Source: Liolophura sinensis
Lineage: Eukaryota > Mollusca > Polyplacophora > Chitonida > Chitonidae
DNA length: 64,000 nt
Direction of reading: 5' to 3'
NCBI RefSeq assembly: GCF_032854445.1
Contig: NC_088302.1
Coordinates: 2,534,023 to 2,598,022 of the forward strand
The notes below the pieces were generated by a model. The model was not told where the DNA came from. It saw only the letters and a list, made by a program, of their open reading frames with translations, and searched no databases. A program made the translations under genes and the position numbers. Positions 1 through 12,860 of this stretch are shown here, one piece after another (position 1 is the stretch's first letter; every line of letters starts with the position of its first letter).

Positions 1-364
1 GGCTTCTCGTGTCTGTCTCGAAGTCGGGAGGCCGGGATCAAAGCCGGCTCCTCTGCACCTGGAGTTTTTGATCAGTTATATATGGATAAATATTTTAATC
101 CAGTTGTCCAAAGTCAGGAATTCTTGTTGTGCTGATCCGCGCAGCTAGGAGTAAATGTCACAAATTCTTGGTTGCCGGGAACAAGAAATCAACAGCAAAT
201 ACTGACCATATACGCGAGCTTGATGGGTTTTGCTATCGAAACAGGGTAGTTTTCGCGATATTCAGAACACGGAAACGCTGTAATAATCTTAATGACTGGA
301 CATTTCGAATGCGGCTTTAAGCCAGAAGATTTATCAGGTATCTGAGGAAGGGTCAGATACTTGA

Positions 365-662
365 TAAGAGCCTCCGCCTCCAAGTCCGCAGATTTGGGAG
401 GCATCCGTTCAAACCCGGGTCGAGTCAGACCAAAGACATGAAAATGGTATTTGAAACCGCATCGCCTGACTCCCGGTTCAGAGAGGTTAGAACAAGGAAA
501 CAAGACTGGTTGGCCCGATGTCAGTATAATATGACTGGGTGGGGTGTTATACCTGGGGTCTTCGACATAACACTTCAACCACAACAAAAAAACAGTATAT
601 ATACACACAGCTCGTCGTCATTCGACTGAAAAAATTGTCGCGTACGACGTAAACCCCAAAGC
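365..662 (+). mobile_element. tRNA-derived SINE, family A (diverged copy)
   Basis: A B-box-like GTTCAAACCC lies near 408-417, a central module (gactggttggcccg...cagtataat) near 507-530, and the 3' tail module (cgtcgtcat..gactgaaaa..tacgacgtaaacccc) near 613-657. The same central and tail modules recur at 19715-20060 (minus), 21961-22260 and 38693-39050, which defines the family. No target-site duplication is visible here and the head is diverged. The first 360 bases of the window hold no gene I can support. Confidence 0.65.
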
Positions 663-1689
663 ATAGATGCATACACACACTCGTAAGATACATCTAAAAG
701 TACATGTAAAAAACGCCCAGATTTCGTCGATAACAATGACCTTGAGTTAATGAGAGCAGTACCTAATCAAAAAGATTATTATATCCTAATCACCATCAAA
801 TCTTGAGGATACATTTATAAGAGTGTATGTATATATTCTTATTACACACACTGGCCATTGTTTTCCGCGAGTCTTATTCACCTGTTTGTCAGCGGGCCAC
901 ATATTATCATGTGACTTAATAATTTCGCAGATTCCATGCTCCTCTCATCTGGCACTGTGTTGAAAATGTAAACACATATTAGCAACTTCATGTTATATAT
1001 TGATATTTGACCATGAAATGCAGGAAGATTTGATACACCAGTGTGTGAATGTCACCTGTATTGAGATATCCCAGGCAGTAGCCTGTGTTAAGTGCCGGTG
1101 ATACATTTGAAATTATTGTAATATGAACTAACGGAAACTCTTCTCTGAGATCACACGGTTTTTTTTTATCTTAATATAAAGGTTCAAGTTCAGTGATATA
1201 ATATGTATATAACAAATAAAAAAACATGTGCTTGCTTCCTTTGTGTTTAAAAAATGCAAATGGGATAAAAGCAGTATATTAGTGTTGGTACAGCGTTTAC
1301 ATATACATTTTTCAGATTAGTAGCTTTACTGTTACTGTAGCTGATATTTTCTACCAATGCAGTGTTATGGCATTCTTGAGAAGGAATGTTTGGTTGTTCT
1401 TCTCCTGTTTTGTTTTACAGGGTTTGTTGTGATTCGTAATATTTTACTACCTGTTGCCATGGTAACCGCGATAAAATGTCTCTAAAATCCAAACCTGACC
1501 TTTACATTGTTCCTAATTCAGTTGTTCTTATAAACTTGGATCATAAAACTGAAGTTTAAATACAATTGCTTGACTTTAACAACTATCAACATGTGAGATC
1601 ACGGAGAACGAAGCACTACATGCCACAGTCAACAGCAGCATGACGGGGTTACTCTTTGATTTCACACGGACTAGCTATCTGTATTGGGA
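663..1689. other. AT-rich intergenic DNA, nothing recognised
   Basis: No convincing exon, RNA gene or repeat is seen. Short open frames are few and AT-rich and lack recognisable motifs. Confidence 0.6.
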
Positions 1690-1915
1690 CTTGCTCGGTG
1701 TCTCGAATGTCTCCCTCTCGCATTCACGACAGCATGGCAACGTTGTCTTATTGCCTACCTAACACCCGTGGACTCAGCCTTAGGCAACCTGTGCCATTAC
1801 TACACTATTATGGCACCCAGCTCTTTGGTATTCTCCGACTGACGTCTCCAGGCACGAAGACCTTCCAAGAGCATCCCATATTCGATGGGATTGAGGTCAG
1901 GTGATCTCGGATCAA
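1690..1915 (-). pseudogene. Tc1-like transposase C-terminal fragment
   Basis: The minus-strand translation contains RSPDLNPIEYGML, the conserved SPDLNPIE block around the last acidic residue of Tc1/mariner DDE transposases. Further on it reads AIRQRCHAVVNARGRHSRH, resembling the usual family ending (R..C..V..A.GGHT.Y). In-frame stops lie between the blocks and nothing upstream is recognisable, so this is a dead 3' fragment. The tail has RGRHS where GGHT is normal. No terminal inverted repeats were found beside it. Confidence 0.75.
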
Positions 1916-2356
1916 TTCGTTTTGGCAGCCATAAAAATGATGTCTTCTCTTCTATTTTCCCCGAAATGAGAGCACACATTAATCACGATCTCGGCTTACT
2001 TTCGTAAGCGCAGCTTTTATTAAATGCAAAGAATACTGATGATTAGCTAAGGGCATGCGTTCTTAATACACAGTATCCTCCTCTCTGTTTAACATTCCCG
2101 CTTCGGAAATTCTTCATGGCCACAGCAAGCTAAACAATAAATTGGTAGAGCTAATTAACGTGTTGCCCCCAGTGACTTTTCCTAGATAAATATGTAATAC
2201 TCGTAGTTAAGTTTAATTGAAAAAGATGAATTTTCACCACAACCTTGCGAGCAACAAAGTATATCAAGACAGTTATGATCAGATTTCAAAGATTTGGTCC
2301 GGCCTTGATTAGGAGATGGTCAAATTGGCCACGGAATCCAGCTAGTAATCTGGAGC
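1916..2356. other. Intergenic DNA, nothing recognised
   Basis: AT-rich sequence between the Tc1-like remnant and the dispersed repeat. No feature is supported. Confidence 0.5.
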
Positions 2357-2380
2357 TTGCCGTATTTCTTCAGATTTCTA

Positions 2381-3126
2381 CATAAGTATAGCAATGGCAC
2401 ACACATACAAACACATGTCTATACGTCTGGCTCTGTCTGATATACCACCGAAACAGATGCGCAGACAAATGTATGCTCGGATTGCTGTGTCTAAGTATAG
2501 CAATGATACACACATACAAACAAATGTCTATACGTCTGGCTCTGTCTGATATACCACCGAAACAGATGCGCAGACAAATGTATGCTCGGATTGCTGTGTC
2601 TAAGTATAGCAATGGCACACACATACAAACAAATGTCTATACGTCTGGCTCTGTCTGATATACCACCGAAACAGATGCACAGACAAATGTATGCTCGGAT
2701 CGCTGTGTCTAAGTATAGCAATGATACACACGTACAAACAAATATTTGCACGCCTGTCTCTGTCCAGTATAACACTGATACATACGCACGGACAAATATC
2801 TACACGCCTCACTGCGTCTCATTTGCCACTGATTGACACATACAGACGAATGTCCACACCATGCTTAGTGTGTTTGAGAACAGGGCTGCTACGCCTGTAC
2901 AGACAAATATCTACACTCTTCTCTGTAGAATGTTTATACACAAGTATTGAAAAGCGCATACACGCCTCGGTGTGTCTACCAGGGTAATAATACACTAGAA
3001 CAGACAAACGTCTACATACTTCGCTGTCTCTAATACAGCAATAACACAGACATACAAATGTCTACACGCCTCCCTGTGTCCAGTACAGCAGTGAGACACA
3101 CGTATTAGTACACATAAATGTCCACA
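2381..3126 (+). repeat. Minisatellite head of dispersed repeat A
   Basis: The left part has near-identical 109-bp units (agtatagcaatg...ccgaaacagatg.gcagacaaatgtatgctcgg), about four copies from 2381 to 2730. More diverged units of roughly 50-60 bp follow, built on cagacaaatgtctacacgcct. The same monomer heads copies B and C with different copy numbers. Open frames here in both directions come from the repeat lacking stops and are not genes. Confidence 0.8.
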
Positions 3127-3288
3127 CGCTTCACTTTGTCAAACACAATCCTGATATAGGTATATATAGAACTCTGCATGACTCCCTGAGTTAAGTGAAT
3201 GTCTATACGCTTCACTTTGTCTAACACAATCCTGATATAGGTATATATAGAACTCTGCATGACTCCCTGAGTTAAGTGAATGTCTATA
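3127..3288 (+). repeat. 81-bp direct duplication (2 copies)
   Basis: The units begin with cgcttcactttgtc at 3127 and 3208 and contain cctgatataggtatatatag and gactccctgagttaagtg. They are nearly identical, so the duplication is recent. It sits at the right edge of the minisatellite head of copy A. Confidence 0.85.
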
Positions 3289-3968
3289 CGCTTCCATTTC
3301 CTGACTGCATATTTATGTGACTTTTATTGCCGTAAGGCTTGGGTTGATACTGTGTTTGAAGAAAAGTCTTGCGTATTAATTGAAAGAGTCTTTTGTCCAG
3401 TATATTTGTGTGAAAAGATTTACAAAAGATTTTTGTGTGAATATTTACATTGTTGTAATATATCTTGCTTTGAACGGTCCTATCTGATAGATGCTTTCTT
3501 GACTTTATGTGTTTCCTATGCCGTTTTCTAGATTTATTTGGCTCTACGGCCACAAAAATGTATCACATCATTAAGTGTTCAAATCCCCAGATAATCACAT
3601 GCTGGACAAGTCGATAGCCCATAAGGCAGCCTTGGTACTTACCGTGTACTGTACACACATTGCACCAGAATACGTCTATCTGATTAGAAATCACAAATGG
3701 TGGTTAACGCCAGAAGCGTATGGTGCTCATTGAAATTAAACTTTCAGGATCAATGGACTAAGTATCACCAATGCCCGATCCCTTTCAATTGCCCCTTGTA
3801 TAGTAAATGTAAAAAAGTAAGTTTTTCTACATGAGTGAAGTCTAATGAATTGCAATTAAAATCACGGGATGTTTTTACCTAATTCAGCTTAAGCCATGGT
3901 GTTTGGGTATTGTGTAAATTGTTACTAATTATAAATTTACATGAAAAGAGACTGTATTTCAACGGTTA

Positions 3969-4065
3969 CGTGTGACCATTTGCCAACTATCACGTGTGAC
4001 CATTTGCCAACTATCACGTGTGACCATTAGTCAACTATCACGTGTGACTATTTGCCAACTATCGC
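3969..4065 (+). repeat. 24-bp tandem repeat, four units
   Basis: Four consecutive units of the form cgtgtgaccatttgccaactatca with a few substitutions (attagtcaac in unit 3, gactattt in unit 4). It lies inside copy A of the dispersed repeat. Copies B and C appear to lack it, so it expanded locally. Confidence 0.85.
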
Positions 4066-4925
4066 GCTGTCGTCTCTACTCTGGTTTTACTCTCTGTACG
4101 TCTTTAGTTATATTATTTACAATCCGAACGATACATGTATTGTCAGCTGATTTTCCTGCCATACTTGAAAGACGATGATGAGCCAGATGGTACCGTGACA
4201 GAGCTGAAACAGCAGTCAATTAGCTTAGATGAAACAACCAGTTCAAGCAGATTACATATCGAACTGAGACAGTTAGGGATAATCAGCTAGCGTTAAATCT
4301 AACTTGATAGGCTTTCTTCATTCACAGGTATAGACAAATTTTTTGTATATAAAACATTGCGTATGCGACCTTATTTCATGAAAACGGTAAATGAGGAAAT
4401 TAAGTTGAATTTGGATCCATATCTGTGTTCCTATAGAAACAGCAGCACATGAACCATTGCAGTTTTACCTTGGTGTCATTTGTTTCCTCAACTTTTAACA
4501 GTATTCCTACAGAATCATATTTAGACTTATAGAACAAATTAACATGGATACTAAAACGTTAACATCAAATTATTTCCAAAACATGGTATTACTCGCCTGT
4601 TGCCTTTAAGGTGTAATATAACTGCGAGTAGCACGCCATACACTCGCCCGTAGATTAATTCGTGACAGTTAACAAATGAGTACATGTGTGGTAATGGTAT
4701 CATTTTGCGTTAATATGCAATAACTTATATTTACCTAATGGCATTAAACATTAGCCACAATGCAAACATACGAACTCTATTTATTTGCACGTACAAGATA
4801 AACCACGGTCACTGATGGTGATGGCCAAACAACAGGGGAGTAGGGAGTAGAATTCGATCACCGACATATACGAAACATTTTTTCATTTCATAATATAAAT
4901 ACTTTTTACTTGATAGCCATAAAAA

Positions 4926-5087
4926 ATAAAAGTTCGACTTGCATGCAGTAGAGTGAAGACGTGCCTTTAAGCTCCGGTGTTTTTCTGGATTTTCAGAGGT
5001 GCCTTGTAAATTTGACTGTACATACATTGTGTGTGTTTTTTGTCATTGTACAGAGTTTGTAGTTTACATTACTTTTTTTTCCTGCAG
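4926..5087. other. Left flank of the 48-bp satellite
   Basis: Unrecognised sequence between the point where copy A breaks off and the satellite. It ends in a T-rich run and cctgcag. No target-site duplication matching 14090 could be seen. Confidence 0.4.
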
Positions 5088-8000
5088 ATTGCATACAGTC
5101 AGGTATAGGATAAGATTTAGGGGTAGGCTGTTTTGATTGTATACAGTTAGGTATAAGCTGAGGTTTAGTGGTAGGCTGTTTTGATTGTATACAGTCAAGT
5201 GTAGGTTGAGATACGCGGGTAGGCTGTTTTGATTGTAAACAGTCAAGTATAGGTTGAAGGTTAGGGGTAGGCTGTTTTAACTGTATACAGTCAGGTATGG
5301 GTTGAGGATTTGAGGTAGGCTGTTTTGATTGTTTACAGTCAGATATAGGTTAAGATTTAAGGGTACGCTGTTTTGATTGTATACAGTTAGGTATATGTTG
5401 AGGTTTAGGGGTAGGCTGTTTTGATTGTATACAGTCAAGTATATGTTGAGGTTTTGGGGTATGCTGTCTTGATTGTATACAGTCAGATATGGGTTAAGAT
5501 TTACGGGTAGGCTGTTTTCATTGTATACAGTTAGATATAGGTTGAGGTTTTGGGGTAGGCTGTTTGATTGTATACAGTCAAGTATAGGTTAAGGTTTAGG
5601 GGTAGACTGTTTTGATTGCATACAGTCAGGTATAGATTAAGGTTTGGAGGTAGGCTGTTTTGATTTTATACAGTTAGGTATAGGTTGAGGTTTAGGGGTA
5701 GGCTGTTTTGATTGCATACAGTCAAGTATAAGTTAAGATTTAGGGGTAGGCTGTTTTGATTCTATACAGTCAGTTATAGGTTGAGGTTTTGGGATAGACT
5801 GTTTTGATTGTATAAAACTAGGTATAGGTTATGGTTTAGTTGTAGGCTGCTTTTATTGTATACAGTCAAGTTTGGGTTGAGGATTAGGGGTAGGCTGTTT
5901 TGATTGTATACAGTTAGGTATGGGTTAAGATTTACGGGTAGGCTGTTTTGATTGTATACAGTCAGGTATAGGTTGAGGTTCAGGGGTAGGCTGTTTTGAT
6001 TGTATACAGTTAGGTATAGGTTGAGGTTCAGGGGTAGGCTGTTTTGATTGTATACAGTTAGGTATGGGTTAAGATTTACGGGTAGGCTGTTTTGATTGTA
6101 TACAGTTAGGTATAGGTTTAAGTTTTGGGGTAGGCTGTTTTGATTGTATACAGTCAGGTATAGGTTGAGGTTCAGGGGTAGGCTGTTTTGATTGTATACA
6201 GTTAAGTATGCGTTAAGATTTAGGGGTAAACTGTTTTGATTGTATACAGTCAAGTATGGGTTAAGATTTATTGGTAGGCTGTTTTGATTGCATACAGTCA
6301 GGTATAGATTAAGGTTTTGGGGTAGGCTGTTTTGATTGTATACAGTTAGGTATAGTTTGAGGTTTTGGGGTAGGCTGTTTTGATTGTATACATTCAGGTA
6401 CAGGTTAAGGTTTTGGAGTAGGCTGTTTTGATTGTATACAGTTAGGTATAGGTTGACGTTTTGGGGTAGGCTGTTTTGATTGTATACATTCAGGTATAGG
6501 TCAAGGTTTTGGGTTAGGCTGTTTTGATTGTATACAGTCAAGTGAAGGTTAAAACTTAGGGGTAAGCTGTTTTGATTGAATACAGTCAAGCATAGTTTGA
6601 GGTTTTTGGGTAGGCTCTTTTAATTGTATACAGTCAGGTACAGGTTAAGGTTTTGGGGTAGGCTGTTTTGATTGTATACAGTCAGGTATAGGTTAAGGCT
6701 TAGGGTTAGGCTGTTTTGATTGTATACAGTCAGGTACAGGTTGAGGTTTTGGGGTAGGCTGTTTTGATTGTATACAGTCAGGTATAGGTTGAGGTTTGGG
6801 GGTAGGCAGTTTGATTTTATACAGTTAGTTATACGTTGAGGTTTAGGGGTAGGCTGTTTTGATTGCATACAGTCAAGTATGGGTTAAGATTTAGGGGTAG
6901 GCTGTTTTGATTCTATACAGTTAGGTATAGGTTGAGGTTTTGGGATAGACTGTTTTGATTGTATAAAACTAGGTATAGGTTATGGTTTAGTTGTAGGCTG
7001 CTTTTATTGTATACAGTCAAGTTTGGGTTGAGGATTAGGGGTAGGCTGTTTTGATTGTATACAGTTAGGTATGGGTTAAGATTTACGGGTAGGCTGTTTT
7101 GATTGTATACAGTCAGGTATAGGTTGAGGTTCAGGGGTAGGCTGTTTTGATTGTATACAGTTAGGTATAGGTTGAGGTTCAGGGGTAGGCTGTTTTGATT
7201 GTATACAGTTAGGTATGGGTTAAGATTCACGGGTAGGCTGTTTTGATTGTATACAGTTAGGTATAGGTTTAAGTTTTGGGGTAGGCTGTTTTGATTGTAT
7301 ACAGTCAGGTATAGGTTGAGGTTCAGGGGTAGGCTGTTTTGATTGTATACAGTTAGGTATGGGTTAAGATTTACGGGTAGGCTGTTTTGATTGTATACAG
7401 TTAGGTATAGGTTGAGGTTTTGGGGTAGGCTGTTTTGATTGTATACATTCAGGTATAGGTCAAGGTTTTGGGGTAGGCTGTTTTGATTGTATACAGTTAA
7501 GTATGCGTTAAGATTTAGGGGTAGACTGTTTTGATTGTATACAGTCAAGTATGGGTTAAGATTTATTGGTAGGCTGTTTTGATTGCATACAGTCAGGTAT
7601 AGATTAAGGTTTTGGGGTAGGCTGTTTTGATTGTATACAGTTAGGTATAGTTTGAGGTTTTGGGGTAGGCTGTTTTGATTGTATACATTCAGGTACAGGT
7701 TAAGGTTTTGGAGTAGGCTGTTTTGATTGTATACAGTTAGGTATAGGTTGACGTTTTGGGGTAGGCTGTTTTGATTGTATACATTCAGGTATAGGTCAAG
7801 GTTTTGGGTTAGGCTGTTTTGATTGTATACAGTCAAGTGAAGGTTAAAACTTAGGGGTAAGCTGTTTTGATTGAATACAGTCAAGCATAGTTTGAGGTTT
7901 TGGGGTAGGCTGTTTTAATTGTATACAGTCAGGTACAGGTTAAGGTTTTGGGGTAGGCTGTTTTGATTGTATACAGTCAGGTATAGGTTAAGGCTTAGGG

Positions 8001-11000
8001 TTAGTCTGTTTTGATTTTATACGGTTAGGTATAGGTTGACGTTTTGGGGTAGGCTGTTTTGATTGTATACATTCAGGTATAGGTTGACGTTTTGGGGTTG
8101 GCTGTTTTGATTGTATACATCCTTTTATAGGTTGAGGTTTAGGGGTAGGCTGTTTTGATTTTATACATTCAGGTATAGGTTGAGGTTTAGGGGTAGGCTG
8201 TTTTAATTGTATACAGTTATGTATAGGTTAAGGTTTTGGGGTAGGCTGTTTTGATTGTATACAGTCAGGTATAGGTTAAGGCTTAGGGGTAGGCTGTTTT
8301 AATTGTATACAGTTAGGTATAGGTTGACGTTTTGGGGTAGGCTGTTTTGATTGTATACATTCAGGTATAGGTTGACGTTTTGGGGTTGGCTGTTTTGATT
8401 GTATACATCCTTTTATAGGTTGAGGTTTAGGGGTAGGCTGTTTTGATTTTATACATTCAGGTATAGGTTGAGGTTTAGGGGTAGGCTGTTTTGATTGTAT
8501 ACAGTCAAGTTTGGGTTGAGGATTAGGGGTAGGCTGTTTTGGTTGTATACAGTCAGGTATAGGTTGAGGTTTAGGGGTAGGCTGTTTTGACTGTATACAG
8601 TCAAGTGTGGGTTAAGATTTAGGGGTAGGCTTTTTCCATTGTATACAGTCAAGTATGGGTTAAGATTTACGGGTAGGCTGTTTTGATTCTATACAGTCAG
8701 TTATAGGTTGAGGTTTTGGGATAGACTGTTTTGATTGTATAAAACTAGGTATAGGTTATAGTTTAGTTGTAGGCTGCTTTTATTGTATACAGTCAAGTTT
8801 GGGTTGAGGATTATGGGTAGGCTGTTTTGGTTGTATACAGTCAGGTATAGGTTGAGGTTTAGGGGTAGGCTGTTTTGACTGTATACAGTCAAGTGTGGGT
8901 TAAGATTTAGGGGTAGGCTTTTTCCATTGTATACAGTCAAGTATAGGTTAAGATTTACGGGTAGGCTGTTTTGATTGTATACAGTCAAGTATAGGTTGAG
9001 GTTTTGGGGTAGGCTGTTTTAATTGCATACAGTCTGGTGCAAGTTGAGGTACTGGGTTAGGCTGTTTTGACTGTATACAGTCAAGTGTGGGTTAAGATTT
9101 AGGGGTAGGCTGTCTTCCCTGTATACAGTCAGGGATAGGTTGATATTTAGGGGTAGGTTGTGTTGATTGTATACAGTGAGGTAAAGGTTGAGGTTTAGGG
9201 GTAGGCTATTTTGACCGTATACTGTTAAGTGTGGGTTAAGATTTAGGGTTAGGCTGTTTTGATTGTATACAATCAGGTATAGGTTGAGGTTTAGGGGTAG
9301 GCTGTTTTGACTGTATAGAGTCAAGTGTGGGTTAAGATTTAGGGATAGGCTGTTTTTATTGTATACAGTCAAGTATGAGTTAAGATTTAGGGGTAGGCTG
9401 TTTTGATTGCATACAGGCTGGTATAGGTTGAGGTTTTGGGTTAGGCTGTTTTGATTGTATAAAGTTAGTTATACGTTGGGGTTTAGGGGTAGGCTGTTTT
9501 CATTGTATACAGTCAGGTATAGGTTGAGATTTAGGGGTATTCTGTTTTGATTGTATACAGTCAAGTATAGGTTGTGGTTTTGGGGTATGCTGTTTTCATC
9601 GCATACAGTCAAATATTGATTGAGGTTTAGGGGTAGGCTGTTTTTATTGTGTACAGTTAGGTATAGATTGAGGTTTTGGGGTAGGCTGTTTTGATTGTAT
9701 ACATTCAGGTATAGGTTGAGGTTTTGGGGTTGGCTGTTTTTATTGTATACAGATAGGTATAGGTTGAGGTTTTGGGGTAGGTTGTTTTGATTGTATACAT
9801 TCAGGTATAATTCGAGGTTTTGGGGTAGGCTGTTTTGATTGTATACATTCAGGTATAGGTTGAGTGTTAGGGTTAGTCTGTTTTGAATTTATACAGTTAG
9901 GTATAGGTTGACGTTTTGGGGTAGGCTGTTTTGATTGTATACATTCAGGTATAGGTTGACGTTTTGGGGTTGGCTGTTTTGATTGTACACAATCAGGTAT
10001 AGGTTGAGGTTTTGGGTTAGGATGTTTTGATTGTATACAGTCAGGTATGGGTTGAGGTTTAGGTGTAGACTGTTTTGATTGTACACAGTTAGGTATAGGT
10101 TAAGATTTTGTGGTAGGCTGTCTTGATTGTATACGGTCAGATATGGGTTAAGATTTAGGGATAGGCTGTTTTGATTGTATACAGTTAGGTGTAGGTTGAG
10201 GTTTAGGGGTAGCCTGTTTTCATTATATACAGTCAAGTATGGGTTTAAGATTTAAGGGTAGGCTGTTTTGATTGTATACAGTCAGGTATAGGTTGAGGTT
10301 TAGGTGTAGGCTGTTTTGATTGTATACAGTTAGGTATAGGTTGAGGTTTATTGGTAGGCTGTTTTGAATGTATAAAGTTATGTATGGGTTGAGGTTTTGT
10401 GGTAGGCTGTTTTGATTTTATACAGTTATGTATAGGTTGAGGTTTTGGGGTAAGCTGTTTTGATTGTATACATTAAGGTATAGGTTGAGGTTTAGGTGTA
10501 GGCTGTTTTGATTGTATACAGTTAGGTATAGGTTGAGGTTTATTGGTAGGCTGTTTTGAATGTATAAAGTTATGTATGGGTTGAGGTTTTGGGGTAGGCT
10601 GTTTTGATTGTATACATTTAGGTATAGGTTGAGGTTTAGGTGTAGGCTGTTTTGATTGTATACAGTTAGGTATAGGTTGAGGTTTATTGGTAGGCTGTTT
10701 TGAATGTATAAAGTTATGTATGGGTTGAGGTTTTGGGGTAGGCTGTTTTGATTGTATACAATCAGGTATAGGTTGAGGTTTTGGGGTAGGCTGTTTTGAT
10801 TGTATACAGTGAGGTATAGGTTGAGGTTTTGGGGTAGGCTCTTTTGATTGTATACAGTGAGGTATAGGCTGAGGTTTAGGGGTAGGCTCTTTTGATTTTA
10901 TACAGTTAGGTATAGGTTGAGGTTTAGATGTAGGCTGTTTTGATTGTATACAGTTAGGTATAGGTTGATGTTTAGGGATGGGCTCTCTTGATTGTATACA

Positions 11001-11718
11001 GTTAGATATGGGTTAAGATTTAGGGGTAGGCTGTTTTGATTGTATACAGTTAGGTTTAGGTTGAGGTTTAGGGGTAGGCTGTTTTGATTGTATATAGTTA
11101 GGTATGAGTTGAGGTTTAGGGGTAGGCTGTTTTCATTGTATACAGTCAAGTATGGGTTAAGATTTACGGGTAGGCTGTTTTGATTGTTTACAGTCAGGTA
11201 TAGATTGAGGTTTTTTGGGGTAGGCCGTTTTGATTGCATAAAGTTAGGTATACGTTGAGGTTTAGGGTTAGGCTGTTTTGAATGCATACAGTTAGGTATA
11301 GGTTGAGGTTTAGGGTTAGGCTGTTTTGAATGTATGCAGTTAGGTATGGGTTGAGTTTTAGTGTTAGGCTGTTTTGATTGTATACAGTTAGGTATAGGTT
11401 GAAGTTTAGGGGTAGGCTGTTTTAAATGTATACAGTTAGGTATGAGTTGAGGTTTAGGGGTAGGCTGTTTTCAATGTATACTGTTATTTATGGGTTGAGG
11501 TTTAGGGTTATGCTGTTTTGAATGTATACAGTTAGGTATAGGTTGAGGTTTAGGGTTAGGCTGTTTTGAATGTATACAGTCAGGTATGGGTTGACGTTTA
11601 GGGTTAATCTGTTTTCATTGTATACAGTTAGGTATAAGTTGAGGTTTTGAGGTAGGTTGTTTTGATTGTATACAGTCAGGTATAGGTTGAGGTTTAGGGG
11701 GAGGCTGTTTCGATTGTA
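5088..11718. repeat. 6.6-kb satellite of 48-bp units (~138 copies)
   Basis: The monomer on the plus strand reads like ggtaggctgttttgattg followed by tatacagtcaggtatagg and ttgaggtttagg, 48 bp in all. Since 48 is 16 codons and most minus-strand units lack stops in one frame, long minus-strand frames arise (271 and 323 codons at 5774-6589 and 6913-7884). They translate as a 16-residue repeat like LTVYNQNSLPLNLNLY. Stops and frame shifts break them, they have no non-repeat part, and substitutions are not confined to third positions, so I call this non-coding. A variant block (gggatagactg...tataaaactagg) recurs at about 5791, 6942 and 8718, spacings of about 24 and 37 units, so there is higher-order structure. 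Confidence 0.95.
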
Positions 11719-12036
11719 TGTACACATTCATTTAGTGCTATTAACACGAGCTCCTGTTGTTCATGCCAATTGCCAGGTAATGGCGGGTAAGCAAAGCTGG
11801 TCTGGCTCTTTATCTGTTTCTCCTGTCAAGGGAACTACTGTATTTATAAATGCGATTGTTCTTTGGGCCAGCTAAACCCACTGAGATTAGGTAAAGCCCT
11901 ACAGCAGGTCACCATAAAATCTATCTGCTGGTTATTTGGCTATTGGATGTGGTGACACTAGACAAACCCAGTCTTTTCTCTCTTGTAGTAACATTATGGG
12001 AATTGACTTGAATGTGTTTAGAATGAGAAAACAATT
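11719..12036. other. Unrecognised sequence after the satellite
   Basis: A short frame of 69 codons overlaps the satellite edge but carries no recognisable motif. Nothing else is seen. Confidence 0.4.
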
Positions 12037-12860
12037 GTAAAAGGGGTGGTTTATGGTTTGGCTGATGAATTCTATGAAAATGAAATCAAATTGTATTTGT
12101 CTAAGTATAATGTAATATATGTTGAACGCATGCTTCGCAGAGATAAGTCGCCGTCTATGCCTGCTCTGTTACACTTTGAGTCTAAGCCTTTAAATGATGT
12201 AATATTTATTACTGTTGCATTTCAGCAGTTTCTGTAAAGAGTATATTCTGCGTATGGTGCGTTTTTTTTTTCTTTTTTGGTGTCAAAGAATGGGTCATGT
12301 AGCAGCTGAGTGCAAGGCCAAGTGAAAACCATGATTATTTTGGGGGCCTTCGTGGCTTATTTGGTTAGCGCGCTAGCGCAGTTTATTGACCCGGGAGCCC
12401 CTCACCAATGGGGTCGCTGTGAGTTCAAGTCCAACTCATGCTGGCTTCCTCTCCGGCCGTACGTGGGAACCTGCGCATGGTTGTGGGTTTCCCCCCGGGC
12501 TCTTCACGGTTTCCTTCCACCATAATGCTGGCCGCCGTCGCATAAGTGAAATTTTCTTGTGTACGGCGTAAAACACCCATCAAATAAGTAAATAAATGAT
12601 TACTCAGATTGCTACGGACTCCCCTAAACATTGTAGCTGTAAAACGTTACCGCTTTCCGTGGCTGTCCAGTACGAAAAGAGGCCAAGGCCCAGTTTATCA
12701 AAACTACCCAGAGGTTATCTTTCGCAGAGGCATTAGGAATTGTCAGAACCAACTACCAGAAATCTCATGAAGACTTACTCCTCACCTCCCACCCCTCACC
12801 CCACTCCCCCAGAAACAGCCAGAATTAGGGATTACTGTCGAGAAAAATCGCCCAATCTCA
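12037..12860 (+). pseudogene. LINE ORF1 (gag-like zinc-knuckle) remnant
   Basis: The plus-strand translation gives YVERMLRRDKSPSMPALLHF then ESKPLNDVIFI, and after a frame break CQRMGHVAAECKAK. That last segment is the C-x3-G-H-x4-C half of a CCHC knuckle of the kind in ORF1 of RNase-H-bearing LINEs. After a SINE insertion (12338-12602) the frame resumes with an ORF1-tail-like stretch (SVAVQYEKRP in one frame, LSFAEALGIVRTN in another), ending in a proline-rich part near 12780-12830. Stops and frame shifts make it non-functional. It may belong to the same LINE group as the ORF2 remnant at 15845-18560, but that lies on the other strand. Confidence 0.65.
12338..12598 (+). mobile_element. tRNA-derived SINE, family B, near full length
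   Basis: Head: cttcgtggcttatttggtta then gcgcgctagcgc (A-box region). A B-box-like GAGTTCAAGTCC follows. The body is ctggcttcctctccggccgtacg...ccataatgctggccgccgtcg, and the tail gtacggcgtaaaac...caaataagtaaataaa. A possible 7-bp target-site duplication, atgatta, occurs at 12331-12337 and 12596-12602. It sits inside the LINE ORF1 remnant and so is younger than it. Short frames across it are not genes. Confidence 0.9.

Larger units (their letters stand above)
2357..4925 (+). repeat. Dispersed ~3-kb repeat, copy A, left part
   Basis: This block matches two other segments of the window (B, 19172-21960; C, 22262-25360) in the same order. It has a shared head (cttgccgtatttcttcagat), an array of acacacatacagacaaatgtctaca-type units, a middle stretch (near 3610-3720 and 4145-4330, matching about 20160-20520 and 22890-23260), and a stretch ending near 4920 (cgacatatac...catttcataatat). 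At that point B and C continue into gtgagaagtatgacaatg, which copy A resumes only near 14095. Copy A is therefore split by a roughly 9.2-kb block. No protein is encoded. It could be a non-autonomous transposon or an old segmental duplication. Confidence 0.75.

Noticed and set aside
1656-1904. 82-codon plus-strand frame
   Set aside because: It is the antisense of the Tc1-like transposase fragment, whose SPDLNPIE block is on the minus strand.
5774-7884. Long minus-strand frames (271 and 323 codons) with a 16-residue repeat
   Set aside because: They lie entirely within the 48-bp satellite, have no unique ends and are broken by stops and shifts. The open frame follows from the period being a multiple of 3.
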